Below are positions 8,490 to 17,641 of a DNA stretch of 64,000 nucleotides, one piece after another. A program made the translations under genes and the position numbers. Source of the stretch: Alphaproteobacteria bacterium (GTDB lineage Bacteria; Pseudomonadota; Alphaproteobacteria; UBA9219; RFNS01); contig WGMR01000003.1 of NCBI GenBank assembly GCA_016124955.1, positions 186,001 to 250,000 on the forward strand. The letters run 5' to 3'. Below the pieces are notes generated by a model, which searched no databases, was not told the DNA's origin, and worked only from the letters and a program-made list of their open reading frames with translations. How positions within the stretch are numbered: position 1 is the stretch's first letter; every line of letters begins with the position of its first letter.

Positions 8490-9886
8490 GCTTCAAGCGC
8501 CTTGACGATCTCTTCGCACATCTTCTTGGCGTCACCGAACAGCATCATCGTGTTCTGGCGGTAGAATAGCTCATTTTCCACCCCGGCATAGCCGGAAGCC
8601 ATCGAACGCTTGATGAACAGAACGGTTTTTGCCTTCTCCACATCCAGCACAGGCATGCCGTAGATCGGCGAGCTTGGGTCCGTCTTGGCGGCGGGGTTGG
8701 TGACATCGTTTGCGCCGATCACGAAAGCGACATCGCTCTGGCCGAAATCGCGGTTGATTTCATCCAGCTCAAGCACCTCATCATACGGCACATTGGCTTC
8801 GGCCAGCAGAACGTTCATATGGCCCGGCATGCGGCCCGCGACCGGGTGGATCGCGTAACGCACTTGCACGCCTTCCTTCTTCAAATGGTCTGCCATTTCG
8901 CGCAAGGCATGCTGCGCCTGCGCCACCGCCATGCCGTAGCCGGGCACGATAATAACGCTCGAGGCGTTTTTAAGGATGAAGGATGCGTCTTCTGCCGAAC
9001 CGGCCTTCACGGTCTTGTCGCCAACCGTGCCGCCGCCCGGCCCTGCCGCCGCGCTATCGCCGCCGAAACCGCCCAAGATCACATTAAAGATCGAACGGTT
9101 CATGCCCTTGCACATGATGTAGCTGAGGATCGCGCCCGAAGCGCCCACCAGCGCGCCCGTGATGATCAAAAGGTTGTTCTGAAGCGTGAAGCCGGTCGCC
9201 GCCGCGGCCCAGCCGGAATAACTGTTGAGCATCGAGATAACGACGGGCATATCCGCCCCGCCTATCGGCAGGATCAAAAGGAAGCCGAGCAACACGGTCA
9301 CGGCCACGATGCCCCAGAAGGCATACTCGGCCTGACCGAGGCACAGCCAGACAATCAGGAACAGCGTGAGCAGTCCGAGCCCGAGGTTAAACTGATGCTG
9401 CAGCGGGAACACAAGCGGTTTGCCGGTGATAAGCCCTTGCAGCTTGGCAAATGCAACAATTGAGCCGCTGAAGGTAATGGCACCAATGGCGACGCCAAGG
9501 CCCATTTCGATAAGGCTGCCGACGCCGATGCGGTCGCCATCCATGATGTTGTAGGATTCCGGGGCAAGAAACGCCGCCGCCGCCACAAGCACAGCCGCAA
9601 GGCCAACCAGCGAATGGAACGCCGCAACGAGTTGAGGCAAAGCGGTCATCTGGATCTTTTTCGCAATAAAGGTGCCGATGATGCCGCCGATAGCAATGGC
9701 GATCATGATGGGCACATAGGCGGAAAGATCGACAAACCTGAACAGGGTCGTGGCAATCGCGACCGCCATGCCAACCATGCCGAACATATTGCCCTGGCGC
9801 GACGTGACCGGCGAGGAAAGCCCGCGCAGAGCCATGATGAAGCACACGGCAGAAAACAAATAGGCGAACGCAATCAGACTGGTCAT
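8486..9886 (-). CDS. pntB: NAD(P) transhydrogenase subunit beta
   Basis: Membrane and NADP(H)-binding subunit of the proton-translocating transhydrogenase, which uses proton motive force to reduce NADP+ with NADH. The 466-residue protein has about nine membrane helices over residues 1-270 and a C-terminal domain III with [12 protein letters not shown] (near 313), [18 protein letters not shown] and [10 protein letters not shown]. The start overlaps the stop of pntA2 by four bases (ATGA). Together with pntA2 and pntA1 it forms the split, three-polypeptide type known from Rhodospirillum rubrum. Confidence 0.97.
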   Translation of the reverse strand: MTSLIAFAYLFSAVCFIMALRGLSSPVTSRQGNMFGMVGMAVAIATTLFRFVDLSAYVPIMIAIAIGGIIGTFIAKKIQMTALPQLVAAFHSLVGLAAVLVAAAAFLAPESYNIMDGDRIGVGSLIEMGLGVAIGAITFSGSIVAFAKLQGLITGKPLVFPLQHQFNLGLGLLTLFLIVWLCLGQAEYAFWGIVAVTVLLGFLLILPIGGADMPVVISMLNSYSGWAAAATGFTLQNNLLIITGALVGASGAILSYIMCKGMNRSIFNVILGGFGGDSAAAGPGGGTVGDKTVKAGSAEDASFILKNASSVIIVPGYGMAVAQAQHALREMADHLKKEGVQVRYAIHPVAGRMPGHMNVLLAEANVPYDEVLELDEINRDFGQSDVAFVIGANDVTNPAAKTDPSSPIYGMPVLDVEKAKTVLFIKRSMASGYAGVENELFYRQNTMMLFGDAKKMCEEIVKALEA

Positions 9887-10314
9887 GATTTATCCGCCGG
9901 CTTTTCTTTTTTCTTGAACATCTGCAGCATGCGTTGCGTCACGATAAAGCCGCCGAAAATATTGACAGAAGCCAGCGCAACGGCCACAAGCCCGATCCAG
10001 CCCGAAGCCGTGAAGCTGCCGCTGCCCGCCGCGATCAACGCACCGACGATAATCACCGACGAAACCGCGTTCGTCACGGCCATGAGCGGGGAGTGCAGCG
10101 CGGGCGTCACCTTCCACACAACATAGTATCCGACAAAGCATGCGAGCACGAAAACCGTCAGCCCGATCACGAAGAAATCGTGATGGCCGCCCCCCGCCTG
10201 CGCCGCAAGGCCTTGCGCATTATCGGCAAGCAGCCGGGCAAACTTCCCGAGCCTTTCCTGCTCGGCCGCCAACAGGCCTATATCGTCCGCGAACTTGGCG
10301 GGATCCATGGGCAT
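9883..10314 (-). CDS. pntAB: NAD(P) transhydrogenase alpha subunit, membrane part (PntAB)
   Basis: Short membrane part of the split alpha subunit of transhydrogenase. The 143-residue product has a soluble N-terminal segment and three to four helices (about 48-66, 74-97, 104-127) ending in [20 protein letters not shown], the standard end of domain II alpha. It begins ten bases after the stop of the small membrane protein upstream and overlaps pntB by four bases. Required with PntB to form the proton channel. Confidence 0.95.
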   Translation of the reverse strand: MPMDPAKFADDIGLLAAEQERLGKFARLLADNAQGLAAQAGGGHHDFFVIGLTVFVLACFVGYYVVWKVTPALHSPLMAVTNAVSSVIIVGALIAAGSGSFTASGWIGLVAVALASVNIFGGFIVTQRMLQMFKKKEKPADKS

Positions 10315-10323
10315 GCCTTTATC

Positions 10324-10734
10324 CTATTGCGCCGGGGCTTCTAGCGCAGGTGCTTCAGGCACAGGTTCCGCAGCAGGCGGCGCGGCGCCTTCTTCGGGCG
10401 CCATCGGAACGGCCGGCGGGGCTTCCGGCGTCAGGGCCGGCGCAACCACAGGCTGTTCTTCCGGTGTAATTTTCGATGATTGCACCTTGGATTCCGCCTG
10501 CGCCAGTTCCTTCATGCTATGACGGAGCATGTAGTTGATGTTGGCGTCAACGGTGTTCAGCTTGGCTTCAATGACTTCCTGCTGCATCTGCAGGCGCATC
10601 AGCGAACGCTGGTTATCGAGCAGGAAACTGGCGAACACGAGGAACAGAACGGCGCAACAAACGATCGACACCGCAAGGCTGATCACCCATTGCAGCATCT
10701 TTTTACCATCCCCCTGGGTTGTGCCGTTTATCAT
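10324..10734 (-). CDS. Small single-pass membrane protein inside the pnt operon
   Basis: I do not recognise a named family. The 136-residue protein has a short N-terminus, one strong membrane helix (about residues 14-38, LQWVISLAVSIVCCAVLFLV), a roughly 50-residue charged helix likely to form a coiled coil (RSLMRLQMQQEVIEAKLNTV), and a Pro/Ala/Glu-rich C-terminal tail. It sits between pntA1 and pntA2 with gaps of 15 and 9 bases, so it is almost certainly co-transcribed with the transhydrogenase genes. A scaffold or assembly role is possible but is inference only from position. Confidence 0.8.
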   Translation of the reverse strand: MINGTTQGDGKKMLQWVISLAVSIVCCAVLFLVFASFLLDNQRSLMRLQMQQEVIEAKLNTVDANINYMLRHSMKELAQAESKVQSSKITPEEQPVVAPALTPEAPPAVPMAPEEGAAPPAAEPVPEAPALEAPAQ

Positions 10735-10749
10735 GGTAAGCGCTCCTTG

Positions 10750-11892
10750 TCAGTTGCCTGTAAATTGCGGATGTACGATTGCCCCGTCGCGGGTAAGGGT
10801 GACGGCCTTGATGATATCATCATCCCAATTGATAGCCAATTTCCCATCCTTATCGACCAGAAGATTCAGGAAATTGTACAAATTGCGGGCATACAGGGCC
10901 GAAGCATCGACCGCGATGCGGCTCGGAACATTCCGATGGCCGACGATCCGAACCTCGTTCATGTTCACGACCTTGCCCGGCTCGCTGCCCGCGCAATTGC
11001 CGCCCTGCTCCACCGCCAGATCGATGATGACAGAGCCCGGCTTCATGCTGCGGACCATTTCCTCGCTGATAAGTTTCGGTGCCGGACGACCGGGAATAAG
11101 CGCGGTGCAGATCACGATATCCTGCTTCCTGATCGTCTCGGCGATCAATGCGGCCTGCTTGCGCTTGAAATCGTCACTCATTTCCTTGGCATAACCGCCT
11201 GCGGTTTCCGCCTGTTTCAATTCGTCGCTTTCCACCATCACGAAGGTCGCGCCAAGGCTTTCAACCTGTTCCTTGGCCGCAAGGCGCACATCGGTCGCCG
11301 AAACAATTGCACCGAGCCGCTTGGCGGTCGCGATAGCTTGCAGACCCGCAACGCCGGCCCCCATAACCATCACGCGCGCAGGCGGCACAGTGCCCGCCGC
11401 CGTCATCATCATCGGGAAGGCGCGGCCAAATTCCGCAGCGGCATCCAGCACGGCCTTATACCCCGCAAGGTTCGATTGGCTTGAAAGCACATCCATGCTT
11501 TGTGCGCGCGTGATGCGCGGCACCAGTTCCATCGCCATTGCGGTCACGCCGCCCGCGGCATAGGCGGCAAGATCATCGCGCGCACCGAAGGGGTTCAGCG
11601 TCGCTATCAGAAATGTACCTTTTTTGAGCTGAGCGATTTCATCGGTGCCTTCGGCGGCCGTCAGCGGACGCTGGACCTTTAAAACGACATCAGCGCCGGA
11701 AATGGTCGCGACCGTGTCCGTCACCGTCGCCCCGGCATCCAGATAGGCCTGGTCGATATAGGAAGATTCCAGTCCAGCTTCAGTTTCTACATAAACGTCA
11801 AAACCCATCGCCCGGATTTTCTTGACTGTTTCCGGGGTCGCTGCAACGCGCCGCTCATGAGGGCGGCGTTCCTTCAAGACTGCGAGTTTCAT
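10750..11892 (-). CDS. pntAA: NAD(P) transhydrogenase alpha subunit, NAD-binding part (PntAA)
   Basis: Soluble NAD(H)-binding domain I of transhydrogenase, 380 residues, related to alanine dehydrogenase. It opens with KLAVLKERRPHERRVAATPETV and has the Rossmann motif VMGAGVAGLQAIATAKRLGA (about residue 170), then CTALIPGRPAPKLI and SVIIDLAVEQGGNC. This is the dehydrogenase component that binds to the membrane part made by pntAB and pntB. The upstream ABC1-kinase gene ends 97 bases before; the gap holds a small GC hairpin but no clear terminator or promoter. Confidence 0.96.
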   Translation of the reverse strand: MKLAVLKERRPHERRVAATPETVKKIRAMGFDVYVETEAGLESSYIDQAYLDAGATVTDTVATISGADVVLKVQRPLTAAEGTDEIAQLKKGTFLIATLNPFGARDDLAAYAAGGVTAMAMELVPRITRAQSMDVLSSQSNLAGYKAVLDAAAEFGRAFPMMMTAAGTVPPARVMVMGAGVAGLQAIATAKRLGAIVSATDVRLAAKEQVESLGATFVMVESDELKQAETAGGYAKEMSDDFKRKQAALIAETIRKQDIVICTALIPGRPAPKLISEEMVRSMKPGSVIIDLAVEQGGNCAGSEPGKVVNMNEVRIVGHRNVPSRIAVDASALYARNLYNFLNLLVDKDGKLAINWDDDIIKAVTLTRDGAIVHPQFTGN

Positions 11893-11989
11893 TACCTAGA
11901 AAACCGGGCTGGTTGGAATCATATGGCTTAAACACTGCCTTAAAAACCCAATCCTGTGAAGAGGTTGCCCGAAAGGGCGGCTTGGGGGG

Positions 11990-13339
11990 CTATGAGCCTG
12001 CCTCAAGCCCGGATTGCCGCAAAAGCCGGGCTTGCTGCCCTGCCAGCTTTTGTTCGTTGTAACCGTCAATCAACGCATGGAACATACGGCACCAATTGAC
12101 CTCGGCCCCCAACCTCAAGAACACCGCGCCAAGCCCGATGGCCGCCCGGTCCATAAATACGAATTCACGCGGCACCTCGACCCCGCCGATTTTGCGCAGC
12201 TCGGCATGCACCTTATTGGCGGTTTCACGGCCATAAAGACCTGTGTTGGTTTCCTCGATCGCCCGCTTCTTGTCTTCAAGAATGGGCGCATAAATAAACC
12301 GCGCCCAAATATTCAATACATTGATCAGCTCTTTGCCCGGCTTATGAAAACCCCATGCCTCATAAGCCTTGATGGCGCGCGCTTCGTCATCATCCTGCAA
12401 CGCATGATAAAGATCGATCACGCCCGTGATCAGACTTGCCGGAAAAATCCGCACACACCCGAAATCGAGCAGATTGAGACTATTATCCTTGCAAATTGAA
12501 TAATTGCCCATATGCGGGTCGCCGTGAATGATGCCGTAATTATAAAATGGCGTGTACCATGCCCGGAACATATTCATCGCTATTTCGTTACGGTCCTTCA
12601 GCGGGCGCGTTTCAGCTGCATGCACCAGCCGCTCGCCTTCCAGCCATGACATGGTCAATAGCCGTGTGGTTGAAAATTTACCGAACACATCCGGCACATG
12701 CACGGCTTCAACACCGGCCAGCATGGCGCGATAGAGCTTGATGTGCTTCGCTTCCAGTTCGTAATCCAGCTCTTCATGCAAACGCGCCGCGATTTCCGCA
12801 TGCACCTGCTTGGTCGATACCGCGCGGTCATAACGTTCGAATACCTGCAGAACGAGTTTAAGCTGCCGCAGATCGGCCTCTACGGCCGAATCCATATCCG
12901 GATACTGCAGCTTGCAAGCCACGGCCGTGCCATCCGGCAGCCTGGCCTTATGCACCTGCCCCAACGAAGCGGCGGCGCTGGCAGTGCGATCGAAGCCGGC
13001 AAACTTTTTTTCCCAATCGGCGCCAAGCTCGGCTGCCATACGCCGCTTCACGAACGGCCAGCCCATGGAAGGCGCATCGGCCTGCAGCTGTGAAAGTTCG
13101 GCGGTATATTCGGGCGGCACGGCATCGGGGATAGTGGAGAGTATCTGTGCCACTTTCATCAAAGGGCCTTTGAGCGAGCCAAGTGCTTCGCGCAACATGC
13201 GCGCCCTTTTTTTGCGGTCGCTTTGCACCCCAAGCCTGGAGCCGGCCATATGCGCGCCATACCCCGCCATAGCCGTGGAAACGCGTGCGTAGCGTTTAAG
13301 CCTGCCCGCGACGCTACCCTTCTTTTTCACATATGCCAT
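11990..13339 (-). CDS. ABC1/AarF (UbiB-like) atypical kinase family protein
   Basis: ABC1/ADCK/UbiB family proteins are atypical kinases or ATPases linked to ubiquinone and lipid biology. The 449-residue protein has the family's landmarks: MKVAQILS (the KxGQ position, but with A for G, about residue 62), an alanine-rich loop SAAASLGQVHKA in place of the glycine loop, the lysine in ACKLQYPDM, HGDPHMGN near 271 and LLDFGCVRI near 290. There is no C-terminal membrane anchor of UbiB type, so it fits the AarF-like branch rather than UbiB itself. It follows fabG by 17 bases, in a fabD-fabG-aarF order. Function in this organism is unproven. Confidence 0.88.
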   Translation of the reverse strand: MAYVKKKGSVAGRLKRYARVSTAMAGYGAHMAGSRLGVQSDRKKRARMLREALGSLKGPLMKVAQILSTIPDAVPPEYTAELSQLQADAPSMGWPFVKRRMAAELGADWEKKFAGFDRTASAAASLGQVHKARLPDGTAVACKLQYPDMDSAVEADLRQLKLVLQVFERYDRAVSTKQVHAEIAARLHEELDYELEAKHIKLYRAMLAGVEAVHVPDVFGKFSTTRLLTMSWLEGERLVHAAETRPLKDRNEIAMNMFRAWYTPFYNYGIIHGDPHMGNYSICKDNSLNLLDFGCVRIFPASLITGVIDLYHALQDDDEARAIKAYEAWGFHKPGKELINVLNIWARFIYAPILEDKKRAIEETNTGLYGRETANKVHAELRKIGGVEVPREFVFMDRAAIGLGAVFLRLGAEVNWCRMFHALIDGYNEQKLAGQQARLLRQSGLEAGS

Positions 13340-13356
13340 TTCTTCAGCCGCGAAGG

Positions 13357-14097
13357 CTAGATCATCGCCATGCCGCCGTTGATGTGCAACGTCTGGCCCG
13401 TGACGTAACGCGCCTCATCGCTGGCAAGGTACACCACGCCGGCGGCGATATCCTTCGGTTCGCCGATATAGCCGGCGGGAACGTTTTGCTGAATACGCTG
13501 TTTTTGTTCGTCGTTCAGCACATCCGTCATTGCGGTCGCGATAAAACCGGGCGCAAGGCAATTGACCGTAACGCCGCGCGGCGCAATTTCCTGCGCGAGC
13601 GATTTACTCATCCCGATCAAACCGGCCTTGGAAGCGGCATAGTTCGCCTGCCCGGGGTTGCCGGTAACGCCGACGATGGATGTGATGCTGATGACCCGGC
13701 CCCAACGGCGTGACATCATGCCCTTCAGCGCCGCACGCGTAAGGCGGAATGCCGCCGAAAGGTTGACATTAATCACGGCATCCCAGTCTTCATCCTTCAT
13801 GCGCAGCGCAAGCCCGTCGCGCGTCAGCCCGGCATTGTTTACGAGAATGTCGATCCCCCCGCCCGCCTGCGTTTCGGCATCCTTCAGCAACGCGGCCGGA
13901 ACAGCCGGGTCGGAAAGATTGCCCGCAGCGACGAAGGCGCGTTCACCCAGCTCATCCTTCACGGCATTGAGCGCATCGACCTTGGTGCCGGAAAGCACGA
14001 CCTTGGCACCAGCGGCATGCAGGCCGCGCGCAATGGCGCCGCCAAGACCGCCCGAAGCGCCGGTAACCAGCGCGGTTTTCCCTGAAAGATCGAACAT
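13357..14097 (-). CDS. fabG: 3-oxoacyl-[acyl-carrier-protein] reductase
   Basis: Short-chain dehydrogenase that reduces 3-ketoacyl-ACP with NADPH in fatty acid elongation. The 246-residue protein has TGASGGLGGAIARGL for cofactor binding, NNAG, the catalytic serine in ISITSIVG and YAASK (Tyr/Lys pair), and ends with LHINGGMAMI, the standard FabG C-terminus. It begins nine bases after fabD, so the two form a unit. acpP, the usual next gene in many bacteria, is absent; the AarF-like gene follows. Confidence 0.95.
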   Translation of the reverse strand: MFDLSGKTALVTGASGGLGGAIARGLHAAGAKVVLSGTKVDALNAVKDELGERAFVAAGNLSDPAVPAALLKDAETQAGGGIDILVNNAGLTRDGLALRMKDEDWDAVINVNLSAAFRLTRAALKGMMSRRWGRVISITSIVGVTGNPGQANYAASKAGLIGMSKSLAQEIAPRGVTVNCLAPGFIATAMTDVLNDEQKQRIQQNVPAGYIGEPKDIAAGVVYLASDEARYVTGQTLHINGGMAMI

Positions 14098-14106
14098 CGT
14101 TGTATC

Positions 14107-15048
14107 CTATAGGCTGGAGAGGAATTGATCAATTTCCGCGGGCGTGTGCACCGATATGGCCGCGATTTCCTTGTCGATACGCCGCGTCAGACCCGCAAGC
14201 ACGCTGCCGACGCCGCATTCAACCAGTTGTTCCACGCCCTGCGCCTTCATGTAAAGCACGCTTTCGCGCCAGCGCACCGGCGCGGTCACCTGTTCAACCA
14301 ACAAACGGCGAATGCTTTCCGGTTCGCTCACCGCCTCGGCCGTTACATTGGCAACCAGCGGCACCGCGGGCGGCTTGAGCGTAATGCCGGTCAGCGCCTT
14401 TTCCATGCCGACAGCTGCGGGTTGCATCAGCGCGCAATGGAACGGCGCGCTGACCGGCAGTTTCACGCTGCGCTTGAAGCCACGTTCGGCGGCGATGGCA
14501 ATGGCGCGGTCTATCGCGCCCACATGTCCGCTAATCACGACTTGCCCGGGCGCGTTATCATTGGCGGCGGTACAAACCTCGCCTTGCGCGGCGGCGGCCG
14601 CGATTTCCTGTGCCTGCGCCATATCGACGCCAAGCAGCGCCGCCATGCCGCCGACGCCGACCGGCACCGCCGACTGCATTTCGAGCCCGCGCTGTTTTAA
14701 AAAGCGCGCGGTATCGGCAAGCGCCATGCTGCCGGCGGCGCAAAGCGCGGAAGATTCGCCAAGGCTGTGCCCAGCCACATAAGCCGCAGCTTGCGGCAGA
14801 CGGAAGCTGCCTTGCGCGTCGAGCACGCGCATCACGGCCACGCTCACGGCCATCAACGCCGGCTGCGCATTCTCGGTCAGCTTCAGATCGTCCGGCGAGC
14901 CTTCAAACATGAGATGCGATAGCTTCTGCCCGAGCGCATCATCGACTTCCTCGAACACCTGACGCGCGGCCGGGAACGCCTCGGCCAGTTCCTTGCCCAT
15001 GCCGACAGCCTGGCTCCCCTGCCCCGGAAACACCAATGCACGCTTCAT
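14107..15048 (-). CDS. fabD: Malonyl CoA-acyl carrier protein transacylase
   Basis: Transfers malonyl from CoA to ACP, supplying the extender for fatty acid synthesis. The 313-residue protein has the opening FPGQGSQAVGMGKEL, the nucleophile elbow GHSLGES, and the SAPFHCALMQPA block with the catalytic histidine. AAAGGAA precedes the ATG. It is the first gene of the fabD-fabG-aarF run and is divergent from hldD across 115 bases. Confidence 0.96.
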   Translation of the reverse strand: MKRALVFPGQGSQAVGMGKELAEAFPAARQVFEEVDDALGQKLSHLMFEGSPDDLKLTENAQPALMAVSVAVMRVLDAQGSFRLPQAAAYVAGHSLGESSALCAAGSMALADTARFLKQRGLEMQSAVPVGVGGMAALLGVDMAQAQEIAAAAAQGEVCTAANDNAPGQVVISGHVGAIDRAIAIAAERGFKRSVKLPVSAPFHCALMQPAAVGMEKALTGITLKPPAVPLVANVTAEAVSEPESIRRLLVEQVTAPVRWRESVLYMKAQGVEQLVECGVGSVLAGLTRRIDKEIAAISVHTPAEIDQFLSSL

Positions 15049-15106
15049 TTATGTATTCCTTTCACCCGCAGCTTCAGTGTGTTACGTGGGCGTCAGCCTT
15101 GCCCGC

Positions 15107-15135
15107 TTGCCAAAAGCAAGTCAAGATTGTGTAGT
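15107..15135 (+). promoter_or_regulatory. Candidate sigma-70 promoter for hldD
   Basis: TTGCCA (15107-15112) and TGTAGT (15130-15135) are separated by 17 bases. This would start transcription near 15142, about 20 bases before the hldD ATG, whose Shine-Dalgarno is TTGGAG at 15152-15157. It is a reading by eye of two hexamers; not tested. Confidence 0.4.
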
Positions 15136-15163
15136 ATCTGCTGTTAAGCTATTGGAGTCGTGC

Positions 15164-16147
15164 ATGATTATCGTTACCGGCGGCGCCGGTTTCATTGGCT
15201 CAGCCCTTGTTGCCGCGCTTGCAGAAACCAAGGAACCCTTGGTTGTCTGCGATTGGCTTGGGCAGGACGGCAAATGGCACAACATCGCCAAGCGCGAACT
15301 TGAAAACATTGTCCCCCCGGAAGACCTGCCCGAATACCTCGCGCGACACGGCAAGGATGTTAAGGCCATCTTTCATATGGGCGCGATTTCATCGACGACC
15401 GCAACCGACGGCGACGAGATCGTACAAAACAATTTCAAGCAAAGCCGCGATCTATGGCGCTGGTGCGCCGAAAATCGCGCACGCTTCATCTATGCCTCCT
15501 CCGCCGCCACTTATGGCAGCGGCGAACACGGCTTCGATGACGACGATAGCGCCGAGCATCTCGGGAAACTCAAGCCGCTCAACCTTTACGGCTGGAGCAA
15601 ACATCTTTTTGACCGCTGGGTCCGGCTGCAAGCGAAGCTTGGCCGCAAGGGCCCGCCGCAATGCGCCGGGCTGAAATTCTTCAACGTTTTCGGCCCGAAC
15701 GAATACCACAAGGGCGGCCAGCGCTCGGTCGCACACCAAATCCATCCCTTTGCGGTTAAGGGCGAGGCCTTTCCGCTCTTTAAATCCTATAGGCCTGATT
15801 ACAAAGATGGCGGCCAGCTACGTGATTTCATATGGATAGGCGATGTAGTTAAGGTCATGGTTTGGCTTTACCAGAACCCGCGCGTCAGCGGCCTGTTCAA
15901 TGTCGGCTCCGGCCGGGCACGCAGCTTCGCCGATATGGCCTCGGCGGTATATAGGGCGGCAGGAAAAGAACCCATGCTAACCTACCGGGAAATGCCCCCG
16001 GCGCTGATGAATGCCTACCAATACTTTACGCAAGCCAAGATGAATAAGCTGCGTGAAGCCGGTTACAGCGAACCGTTTACCGAGCTGGAAGAAGGCATCA
16101 GGTTGTATGTTCAGGATTACCTCGCTAAACCCGACCCCTATATATAA
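15164..16147 (+). CDS. hldD: ADP-L-glycero-D-manno-heptose 6-epimerase
   Basis: Last step in making ADP-L-glycero-D-manno-heptose, the heptose donor of the LPS inner core. The 327-residue extended short-chain dehydrogenase has the NAD(P) motif TGGAGFIGSALV at residues 5-16, HMGAISSTT, SSAATYGSGEHGF, the catalytic YGWSK near 142, FNVFGPNEYHKGG and RDFIWIGDVV. I chose the ATG at 15164 (MIIVTGGAGFIG) because GGAG lies 6-7 bases upstream; an upstream in-frame start would run antisense to fabD. It is followed by hldE after 14 bases. Confidence 0.97.
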   Translation: MIIVTGGAGFIGSALVAALAETKEPLVVCDWLGQDGKWHNIAKRELENIVPPEDLPEYLARHGKDVKAIFHMGAISSTTATDGDEIVQNNFKQSRDLWRWCAENRARFIYASSAATYGSGEHGFDDDDSAEHLGKLKPLNLYGWSKHLFDRWVRLQAKLGRKGPPQCAGLKFFNVFGPNEYHKGGQRSVAHQIHPFAVKGEAFPLFKSYRPDYKDGGQLRDFIWIGDVVKVMVWLYQNPRVSGLFNVGSGRARSFADMASAVYRAAGKEPMLTYREMPPALMNAYQYFTQAKMNKLREAGYSEPFTELEEGIRLYVQDYLAKPDPYI

Positions 16148-16161
16148 GCCTCAGGACCGTT

Positions 16162-17634
16162 ATGACAGATAACCTCATTCCCTTACTGCCCAAGCTTAAC
16201 GGCCATCGCGTGCTGGTTGTTGGTGACGTCATGCTCGACCGCTTTGTCTATGGCGCGGTTGACCGCATATCACCCGAAGCCCCCATCCCCGTCATTAAGG
16301 TACAACGGGAACTGGTCACACTCGGCGGCGCGGGTAACGTGGTTCGCAACATCGTTTCCCTTGGCGGCCATGTCGATCTGATCGGCATCGCCGGGCAGGA
16401 CCAATCCGGCTATGATCTCGCCAAGCTGCTTACCGAACTTGAAAATGTCACGCCGCTTATCCTGACCGATAACTCGCGCCCTACAACGCTGAAAACCCGC
16501 TATGTCGCCAACGGCCAGCAGCTGCTGCGCTCCGATCATGAAATCAGCCAGATGGTCACCAAGGATATTGAAGACCAGCTTCTGATGCGCATCAAACCGG
16601 CGCTTGAAGAATGCGATGTCGTTATCCTTTCCGATTACGCCAAGGGCGTTTTAACCGAACGCATCGTGTCGGAAACGATTGCGATGGCCAAAGATCTGAA
16701 CAAACCCGTTCTGATCGACCCCAAGGGCCGGGATTTTGCGCGCTACCGGGGCGCAACCATGCTTACGCCCAACCGGCGCGAACTGGCGGAAGCCGCCCAT
16801 CTCGATAACATCAAGACGGTCGCGCAAGCCGAACAGGCGGCGCGCGTTCTTATCACCGCCTACAACCTTGAATTCGTGCTCGCCAAGCTGGGCGCGGACG
16901 GCATATGCCTTGTGAAGCGTGAAGGCGAAGCCAAGCATATCCGCGCCATGGCACGCGAAGTGTTCGACGTCTCGGGCGCAGGCGATACGGTTGTAGGCAC
17001 CATGGCGCTTGGGCTCGCGGCCGGCCTTACGCCCGATCAGGCCGCGACGCTCGCGAACCTCGCCGGCTCCATTGTTGTTGGTAAAATCGGCACCGCCACG
17101 ATCACGCCGGGCGATCTCGCGCAGGAACTTCACGAAGACCAGATCCGCAATACCGACCAGAAGGTCGTGCCCGCAAGCGAAGCAAACGAAATGGCCGAAC
17201 GCTGGCGCCGCCAGGGCTACAAGGTGGGCTTCACCAATGGCTGCTTCGATCTTATTCATCCCGGCCATATATCGTTGCTGCGCCAGTCGCGCGCGGCATG
17301 CGACCGGCTTATCGTCGGCCTGAACACCGATGCATCGATCAAACGCCTGAAGGGCGAAGATCGCCCGGTGCAGAACGAACAGGCACGCGCGACCGTGCTG
17401 GCTTCGCTATCAGATGTGGATCTCGTTGTGTTGTTCAGCGAGGATACGCCGCTTAAGCTGATAAAATCGCTTCGCCCCGCGCTGCTGGTCAAGGGTTCTG
17501 ATTATACGCCGGACAAGGTTGTCGGATGGGATCTTGTTGAAAGCTGGGGCGGCGAGCTTTTGCTCGCGAACCTTATCGAAGGCCAGAGCACGACATCCAC
17601 CATCGCGCGCCTGAAAACGGCCACCGGCAGCTAG
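16162..17634 (+). CDS. hldE: Bifunctional heptose 7-phosphate kinase / heptose 1-phosphate adenylyltransferase
   Basis: Two-domain cytoplasmic enzyme of the ADP-heptose pathway. Residues 1-330 are a PfkB-type kinase with GDVMLDRFVYG, LGGAGNVVRNI and the catalytic DVSGAGDTVVG near 270. Residues 350-490 are a nucleotidyltransferase with FTNGCFDLIHPGHISLL (HxGH near 364) and the closing EGQSTTSTIARL. The 490-residue length is that of a full fusion. gmhA and gmhB, needed for the intervening steps, are not in the window. A GT4 gene begins seven bases after the stop, as part of the same operon. Confidence 0.97.
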   Translation: MTDNLIPLLPKLNGHRVLVVGDVMLDRFVYGAVDRISPEAPIPVIKVQRELVTLGGAGNVVRNIVSLGGHVDLIGIAGQDQSGYDLAKLLTELENVTPLILTDNSRPTTLKTRYVANGQQLLRSDHEISQMVTKDIEDQLLMRIKPALEECDVVILSDYAKGVLTERIVSETIAMAKDLNKPVLIDPKGRDFARYRGATMLTPNRRELAEAAHLDNIKTVAQAEQAARVLITAYNLEFVLAKLGADGICLVKREGEAKHIRAMAREVFDVSGAGDTVVGTMALGLAAGLTPDQAATLANLAGSIVVGKIGTATITPGDLAQELHEDQIRNTDQKVVPASEANEMAERWRRQGYKVGFTNGCFDLIHPGHISLLRQSRAACDRLIVGLNTDASIKRLKGEDRPVQNEQARATVLASLSDVDLVVLFSEDTPLKLIKSLRPALLVKGSDYTPDKVVGWDLVESWGGELLLANLIEGQSTTSTIARLKTATGS

Positions 17635-17641
17635 ACCACCC

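Noticed and set aside
11893-11989. Terminator between the AarF-like gene and pntAA
   Set aside because: GCCC-TTTCG-GGGC hairpin lacks a T-run; transcription probably continues.
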